Shown here in pieces: positions 60,001-64,000 of a DNA stretch of 64,000 nt (the stretch's first letter is position 1; every line of letters starts with the position of its first letter). The notes beneath the pieces are model-generated. The model saw only the letters and a program-made list of their open reading frames with translations, had not been told where the DNA came from and did no database searches. The position numbers and the translations under genes were made by a program. Source of the stretch: Bryobacter sp. (lineage in GTDB: Bacteria; Acidobacteriota; Terriglobia; Bryobacterales; Bryobacteraceae); NCBI GenBank assembly GCA_022843625.1, contig JALHNH010000003.1, positions 62,001-126,000 on the forward strand, in the 5' to 3' direction.

Positions 60001-60678
60001 GGAGCAATGCTTGCCGCCGGTGGAATCCTCGCCTTCGACGGATTGCGCCGTGGAGGCCTTGTCGGAACGCTCGAAACTACTGCCGGTGGTGCATTGATCG
60101 GCGCTAAGTTCGGTGGCCCGATTGGAGCTTTGATCGGCGGTGCTATTGGTCTCGGAGCTGGCCTGATCCGTAATCTTTTCAAGTCTGCCAATGAAAAGGC
60201 TCGAGAGAAAATCAAAGCCATCTACGGTGTGGATATCTCTTCGAAGGAGATTCTGGGCCAGGTGGTGTCAATCGCCAAGCAAACCTTTGGCGGTGATCTG
60301 GATCTGGCAATCCGATCCGCTGATATCCGCGATCTTGTAGAACTTTATGCTCTGTCGACGGGGCAATCGGCCCGTGGTATCGCTGCCAAGATTCAGCCGG
60401 TGACTCTGTCCACTTCGGGTGGCGTAACTGGCATCTTGCAGAATTACTCGAATGGCCAGCCGATCAACATTGGCGGCTCGCAGGCGGCCGGGCCCACAGT
60501 CATCCAGGTAACGCTTGATGGTGCCAGCTCTGCGGCATTCCTGCAGGGCCAGACGGTCAACGCCATTGAATCTAACCCGCGTGCGGTGGCTGGTGCCTCC
60601 GCAGCAGCTCAGCAGTCCAACCTTGGCCGGCAGCAGGCCGCTGTCAGCCAGTTAAACCCAGGCCTCCTACTCGCATAA
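57019..60678 (+). CDS. Tail tape measure protein
   Basis: 1219 residues. N-terminal coiled region, then the tape measure N-domain (FERSRIGLEAFLGSADKAKSIFGEIQDFAQLSPFQFKDLAQGANRLL), hydrophobic central part, long charged coiled coils at residues 500-800, and a Gly-rich hydrophobic stretch near 880-1060. Sets tail length and carries DNA entry functions. Tail of about 180 nm may be estimated from roughly 0.15 nm per residue. Confidence 0.93.
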   Translation: MAASNVINLVIQLDNQGANKGLDNTNKGLAGFERQAAQAGAGASRAFENFERTVGRAAVSIENRFNVLRGVLGANALQGLLGQTQQLAQSALGIAGSFERSRIGLEAFLGSADKAKSIFGEIQDFAQLSPFQFKDLAQGANRLLAFNVEAEKVVPTLAAVSSATGALGGDIGKFNDLITALGQIRQAGKLTGEELRQLRNAGVEGVALESLGAAFGKTAAEIQKAVRDGIIPGAQAVDVIVSGLEKRFGPFNEKVSKSFEVALSNVGDSLSKLADTGLGPLLPKLTAFLNGLKPQFESFGQFLAKNADSISEWIAVAGKIAASVAISQIPKVVFGISGAVKALTLSMASNPLSLLATGLGLVAFSVQNADSEFSAFNKSLGFLGIALSGGVIVQNLSLLKIGFTEAKLAVVGLNGAIGGSAGLDFLKIGSSVGVAASQMFKFQGAVTATSLAMGTMLSFLKLIPFALFRDASGDVDRAKKRAEDFGAIVSELTPQFHQVGRSSGELQARLAGVTGAFERGKITNLTDFRSELGALSKEFQAAGKGGLDVNKIVDATLKKQQELLRFNEDAEQQQKRASSAEDRAADLLRQATGKNLEGLQKIKAELQSNLKEYGLTQKAIQDLKDAAKFEGVAFLRKDAVDALKDYGKEVAKQNDNYFKLRQDQAAELAKNNVDAANSVIESYSNIQDSLAEQDIRTLEIRRDRELASLELVGARTVNEKVNLELRKADIEKSFISSSEDLRVALAERQIRRELLVQDAIFDSGKLSVDSYLAYYEAAELRIAQLKLSSAETTTAAIKTVEERAGIAATRLVTDNTDKTFSQIKRSVDGVFDQLVTKSKNVFELIGNVIKTALFSALKEVVSSRIAKSLTQMLSDNRAAQGPNYGSSNGGFGGFFRLLGLGGSLGSFGTSGAPGGTGGFAGPVSSANLGIGELGIGFPSVVGAPGQAGQVAGLTSLLGFAGAKNLLTKLGNIGFRQAGDFGGEAPLKGIGGAKGGAMLAAGGILAFDGLRRGGLVGTLETTAGGALIGAKFGGPIGALIGGAIGLGAGLIRNLFKSANEKAREKIKAIYGVDISSKEILGQVVSIAKQTFGGDLDLAIRSADIRDLVELYALSTGQSARGIAAKIQPVTLSTSGGVTGILQNYSNGQPINIGGSQAAGPTVIQVTLDGASSAAFLQGQTVNAIESNPRAVAGASAAAQQSNLGRQQAAVSQLNPGLLLA

Positions 60679-61068
60679 ATGCCCGGCAATGTCGCTACAG
60701 CAACCGCATCTTTGGTGATGCCGCTAGTGCTGTGTTCCAGCTTCCAGCGTTCGGAGCGTTGGAAGTCGAACGTTAATGGATACGCCAATGGCGAACATGA
60801 GGCGGGCTCGCTTGTGACCAATAGCCGCAGGGCTTGGGATCTGACCATCCCGCTGGCTCCGGCCGCCCTGGCTGCGCTTCGAGATTTCTATGATGCACGT
60901 AACGGCCAGCAGCAACCGTTTTACTTTTACGACACGCATGAAGGCGTCTATGACGCCACCGGCGTTTTGGCCAACGGCCGCTACATTGTGCGCTTTGCCT
61001 CAGCCTGGGCGCATGCCCGCCAGATTGGCCGGCAGCCCGCAAGTATTTCTTTAATCGAGATCCAGTAA
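60679..61068 (+). CDS. Minor tail protein, gpM/DUF2460-like
   Basis: 129 residues. RRAWDLTIPLAPAALAALRDFYDARNGQQQPFYFYDTHEG and the end RYIVRFAS resemble lambda gpM-type minor tail proteins. The same block recurs at the N-terminus of the next large gene (61374), so the two are paralogous. Confidence 0.7.
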   Translation: MPGNVATATASLVMPLVLCSSFQRSERWKSNVNGYANGEHEAGSLVTNSRRAWDLTIPLAPAALAALRDFYDARNGQQQPFYFYDTHEGVYDATGVLANGRYIVRFASAWAHARQIGRQPASISLIEIQ

Positions 61069-61368
61069 ATGGCAGCAAAGATTCACTACCTTGGCGATGA
61101 TGAGCGTGGGCCTAGAGGTGGCAAGCTCTACTTATTTCATTGCCCAGGCTGCGAGCATAGCCATCCTTTTGAGGTTGAGTGTGCTGAACGCGGTTGGAGT
61201 TGGAATGGATCACTTGAAAAGCCAACTTTTGCGCCATCGCTCTTGTGCAATCCAGATTCACCAGCGCACCGGTGCCATTCGTTCGTTGTTGATGGGCAGA
61301 TCCAATTCCTTACGGATTGCCATCACAAGCTCGCTGGAAAAACTGTTGATCTCCCGGACTGGGAGTAA
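61069..61368 (+). CDS. DUF6527 family protein within the tail operon
   Basis: 99 residues. LFHCPGCEHSHPFEVE, WSWNGSLEKPTFAPSLLC, RCHSFVVDGQIQFLTDC and LAGKTVDLPDW make it DUF6527, a phage protein often mis-named ammonia monooxygenase. Three Cys plus His suggest zinc. Role in the tail or in host takeover unknown. Confidence 0.82.
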   Translation: MAAKIHYLGDDERGPRGGKLYLFHCPGCEHSHPFEVECAERGWSWNGSLEKPTFAPSLLCNPDSPAHRCHSFVVDGQIQFLTDCHHKLAGKTVDLPDWE

Positions 61369-61373
61369 AAGAC

Positions 61374-64000
61374 ATGCCTGACTTCCTCGGAACAATCTCG
61401 GTACCGGCAAACGATCCAGTAGGCTCATGGCCGCTGGGCGTGCGCTATGGTTCCACTCGGCAACTGGCCCCAAAGGTGGTGATCCATACTTTCGGCTCGG
61501 CAAACGAAAAGATCGAGCAACGCTACAAGATCGGCAACGGCGAGCGCAGCTTTGAGCTGGTCTATCCACGGCTGAAGCAATCGGACCTCGAGGCGGCACT
61601 GCAATTCTGGCGCGATCGCAAAGGCATGGTGCAGCCGTTTAATTTCAGCTATCCGCTGGAAGAGGGCGGCACGGCAACGCCAGTAGCGCGCTTTGCTGAC
61701 GACGCTTTGTCGATCCAGCGCAACGCGCAGGGCGGCGGATCGCTGAATGTGCGCCTGGTGGAAGTGCCCACAACGTTTCCGACCTACACGGTGGCATCTA
61801 CCCTTGACCGATTCCCGAGCGGAACGTTGGCGACGGCTCTGCTCGCGCAGGCGCAGGAAATCATCCCGCTCATCCATATCCGGCCAAAGCTCGCGCCTGG
61901 GCAGACCTATGCAGATAACATCTACTTGAGCGATCGCCGCTGCACCGTGGCTGGCCAGCTTTACCAGGCCCGACTGCTGGAATGGAGCGGAATCTCCCAG
62001 GCAATCGGCGGTGAGAACGATACGGCTCGCTTTGTCTTTGGTAATGCCGATGGCGTGATGGAGCTGCTGGCGGCCGACATCGATTTGAGCGACGCCTCGA
62101 TCGAGTTTGCTCTCTATCATGTAGGCACGGAAATCCGCCTCAATCTCTGGCGCGGTGAAATCTCTGAATTTGATCCGGATGAAGCGGGCCGAACCTTCGC
62201 CGTATCTGCAACGGACGTTGCTGGCGCGCTGAATGAATTCTGCCCTCAGCGTGTGGTCGATCGATCCTGCTGGAAGAACTTCAAGGACGGCATCAACTGC
62301 ACCTACTCTGGCGCTGAAACCGTCTGCGACAAGTCCTGGGCTCGCTGCACGGCTCTGGCCAATACCGATCAGTTTGGTGGCGTCTTCGTCCAGCCGCAGG
62401 GCGTGTCGATCCGCGACAACGCCAGCCCGGGCCGCCCAAAGTTTACTGCGACTTCGATCATCAATGACTCAATCTACGGCAAAACCATCCCACACGTTTA
62501 CACCGATGCGCCTTTGCCCGTGCCGTTGCTCATTGCCAGTGGCCGCGAGGAAGGGGACTTCTACGCGGCCCTGGGGATCGTAAGCGAAGGCCCCATCTCG
62601 GCCTACGATTCGGATGGCCTGCAGCATCGCCTCGACGCGCAACCGCCGCACGGGCCTTTGCCTTTGGGCCTGCGGAGATCGCTTGGGCATGATCCAGTAG
62701 CCAACAACGATCCGGATCCAAACAGCCAGTTCTTTTCTTTGGGTGCCGGCAGCCCGCAAACTTACGACGTTTACAAGGCCGCGGGCATCGCTTTTGTCGA
62801 CATCCGCAGGACAGACGCGAAGGGCCAGCAACTTTCGCGATCGCAGGATCACAGCGGCACTGCCAGCGTGTCTGGTGGCATGGGTGGCTGGTATTGGTCA
62901 GATGATACGACGCGAGCTTGGGCTCAGCCTCTCACGAGCCCTGTTTGGATCGCCATAAATGAGTGGCTCCGGACGAAGCAAGTATTCTTTGGCGGCCAGG
63001 CCCAGCAGGAAGCCACGTTTAATGTGCATGAAGCTGTGGCGGCCGCCGCCGTCGCTTCTGACGTGGTGCCGGTGGTGATCGGCTCTGGAACGGAAACCCA
63101 GTTTCGGTTTCGCGGTGTAATTGCTGAGCAGAAGCCACTGAAAGACCAGCTCCAAGAGATCCTCAACAACTGCCTCGGGTACTACTACATTGCCAATGGC
63201 AAGCTGCGAGTGGGGCTGAGGTACAACGCTTCTGCGGTTGAGGCCTTCACTGCAGGCAACATCCTGGCAGACTCGCTGCGTCTTCGGCGATCGGCAAATC
63301 GCGCCAAGTTTAACCAGCTTTCTGCGCAGTTTGCAGATGCTGAGTTTAACTATCAGGCCAACACGGTAACGGCTCAAAACGAAGATCATCGCAAGCGGTA
63401 TGGCAAACGCCAAAGCCAGTCGGTGAATCTGTTGGGCACGTTCACCAAGAGTCAGGCAGCCCGCTATGTCGAGACGCGCCTGAGAGAAAGTCTGGGCGGA
63501 ATCACTGCCGACGAATGGAAGAAGCAACGCAGCGTGTCTTTCAGGACTACGATTCTGGCCCTCGCGATCGAGCCTGGAATGGTCTGCTCTTTGACGCACT
63601 CGGCCGCGCCTGGTGGCACCATCAATTTCCGCGTTAAGCGAGTGGTGTGGAATGGCGACTGGAGCGTCGATGTCGAAGGCGATTATGTCTGCGCTTCGAT
63701 GTATGACTTGACGGTAGGGCCAAAGCCCGTCGACGTGGGAGTGACGCCTGCGCCGCTCGAATCGGTTGAAGCGGTTCCTGGCGACATTCAGGCAATCCTC
63801 GGAGACGCTTTCCTGTTCACCGTGTCTGATGTGGCGGACAGCAACGGCGTCAAACGCAAATCGATTGCCTGCACTTACAACCCGCCAGACAACCTGAGCA
63901 TCTTTGCAGGCCTGTCTGCATGGCTTGAGACGCCTTCTGGTGTCTATCCGGTGGGTGATGCTGACTACAATGGCGACGGCTCCGGCACCACGCCCGGGCG
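61374..64000 (+). CDS. Fused tail-tip protein (gpM-, gpL-like and hub domains), cut by window edge
   Basis: Open from the ATG at 61374 to the right edge (over 875 codons, no stop). Residues 1-100 repeat the gpM-like block of the preceding gene (NGERSFELVYPRLKQ, FWRDRKGMVQPFNF). Residues about 185-310 match gpL/DUF2163: FALYHVGTEIRLNLWRGEI, then four or five Cys (CPQRVVDRSC, INCTY, VCDKS, RC) that in gpL bind an iron-sulfur cluster. The rest resembles a baseplate hub or gpJ-type tip. Confidence 0.75.
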   Translation, partial: MPDFLGTISVPANDPVGSWPLGVRYGSTRQLAPKVVIHTFGSANEKIEQRYKIGNGERSFELVYPRLKQSDLEAALQFWRDRKGMVQPFNFSYPLEEGGTATPVARFADDALSIQRNAQGGGSLNVRLVEVPTTFPTYTVASTLDRFPSGTLATALLAQAQEIIPLIHIRPKLAPGQTYADNIYLSDRRCTVAGQLYQARLLEWSGISQAIGGENDTARFVFGNADGVMELLAADIDLSDASIEFALYHVGTEIRLNLWRGEISEFDPDEAGRTFAVSATDVAGALNEFCPQRVVDRSCWKNFKDGINCTYSGAETVCDKSWARCTALANTDQFGGVFVQPQGVSIRDNASPGRPKFTATSIINDSIYGKTIPHVYTDAPLPVPLLIASGREEGDFYAALGIVSEGPISAYDSDGLQHRLDAQPPHGPLPLGLRRSLGHDPVANNDPDPNSQFFSLGAGSPQTYDVYKAAGIAFVDIRRTDAKGQQLSRSQDHSGTASVSGGMGGWYWSDDTTRAWAQPLTSPVWIAINEWLRTKQVFFGGQAQQEATFNVHEAVAAAAVASDVVPVVIGSGTETQFRFRGVIAEQKPLKDQLQEILNNCLGYYYIANGKLRVGLRYNASAVEAFTAGNILADSLRLRRSANRAKFNQLSAQFADAEFNYQANTVTAQNEDHRKRYGKRQSQSVNLLGTFTKSQAARYVETRLRESLGGITADEWKKQRSVSFRTTILALAIEPGMVCSLTHSAAPGGTINFRVKRVVWNGDWSVDVEGDYVCASMYDLTVGPKPVDVGVTPAPLESVEAVPGDIQAILGDAFLFTVSDVADSNGVKRKSIACTYNPPDNLSIFAGLSAWLETPSGVYPVGDADYNGDGSGTTPG

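Noticed and set aside
1..64000. CRISPR array or rRNA genes
   Set aside because: No regularly spaced identical repeats with unique spacers and no rRNA sequence were seen.

Overview
The window looks like an acidobacterial chromosome (Bryobacter/Solibacter type is my best guess) carrying two integrated mobile elements that flank about 17 kb of ordinary chromosome. The assignment rests on the central segment: a DUF1549/DUF1553 protein followed by a DUF1501 protein, an NHL-repeat protein, a DUF1080 protein and many small secreted proteins. This mix is typical of Acidobacteriota, and is also seen in Planctomycetes and Verrucomicrobia. No rRNA or CRISPR array is present.

Element A (1 to about 8042, all genes on the minus strand) looks like a compact phage satellite or integrative element. 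Reading in the direction of transcription from the right: an unrecognised 249-residue protein, two AlpA/excisionase-like helix-turn-helix proteins, a coiled-coil protein, a 74-residue protein, two P27-type terminase small subunits, a small protein, a DUF1376-type replication initiator with an iteron-like repeat cluster inside its gene, a DnaB-like helicase, a 152-residue protein and a tyrosine recombinase that runs off the left edge. No terminase large subunit, portal, capsid or tail gene is visible. Its right edge falls inside the 5' half of a tRNA-Arg(UCU) gene.

Chromosomal segment (8054 to 25118): a PrmA-like methyltransferase, an M28 peptidase with a tiny zinc protein in front of it, a gamma-glutamyltransferase, a DUF218 protein, a ROK kinase, a TIM-barrel isomerase, an RluE-like pseudouridine synthase, an endonuclease/exonuclease/phosphatase protein, DUF1080, NHL, DUF1549/1553, DUF1501, a cysteine-protease-like protein, FabG and UbiD.

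Element B (25178 to beyond 64000) is a lambda-type prophage integrated at an intact tRNA-His gene. Leftward early genes (25340-39226) hold integrase, excisionase, an HNH protein, DUF5131, a ParB-like protein, an SF1 helicase, an HD hydrolase, a CHC2/TOPRIM primase and a ribbon-helix-helix regulator. A control region (39227-40430) carries TTACGGAA repeats and an array of AAGTGTCTGGAGTGT repeats that includes a perfect 21-bp inverted repeat. Then follow accessory (moron) genes: a Tat-like exported protein, a BRCT protein, DUF2283, a zinc-ribbon membrane protein and a BRO/DinD protein. The rightward late operon follows: four small coupled genes behind a structured leader, then Nu1-like TerS, GpA-like TerL, W, portal, S49 protease with a nested scaffold start, decoration, capsid, tail completion, tail tube, frameshifted G/GT chaperones, tape measure and a fused tail-tip protein cut by the right edge.

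Most interesting points: the satellite-like element A with two TerS genes and no TerL; the same TTACGGAA repeats in the control regions of both elements; the repeat clusters that resemble replication origins or operators; a leader hairpin that would hide the ribosome binding site of the first late gene; and a textbook -1 frameshift site (AAACCCT plus a stem-loop). All calls were made by reading the sequence, without database searches.
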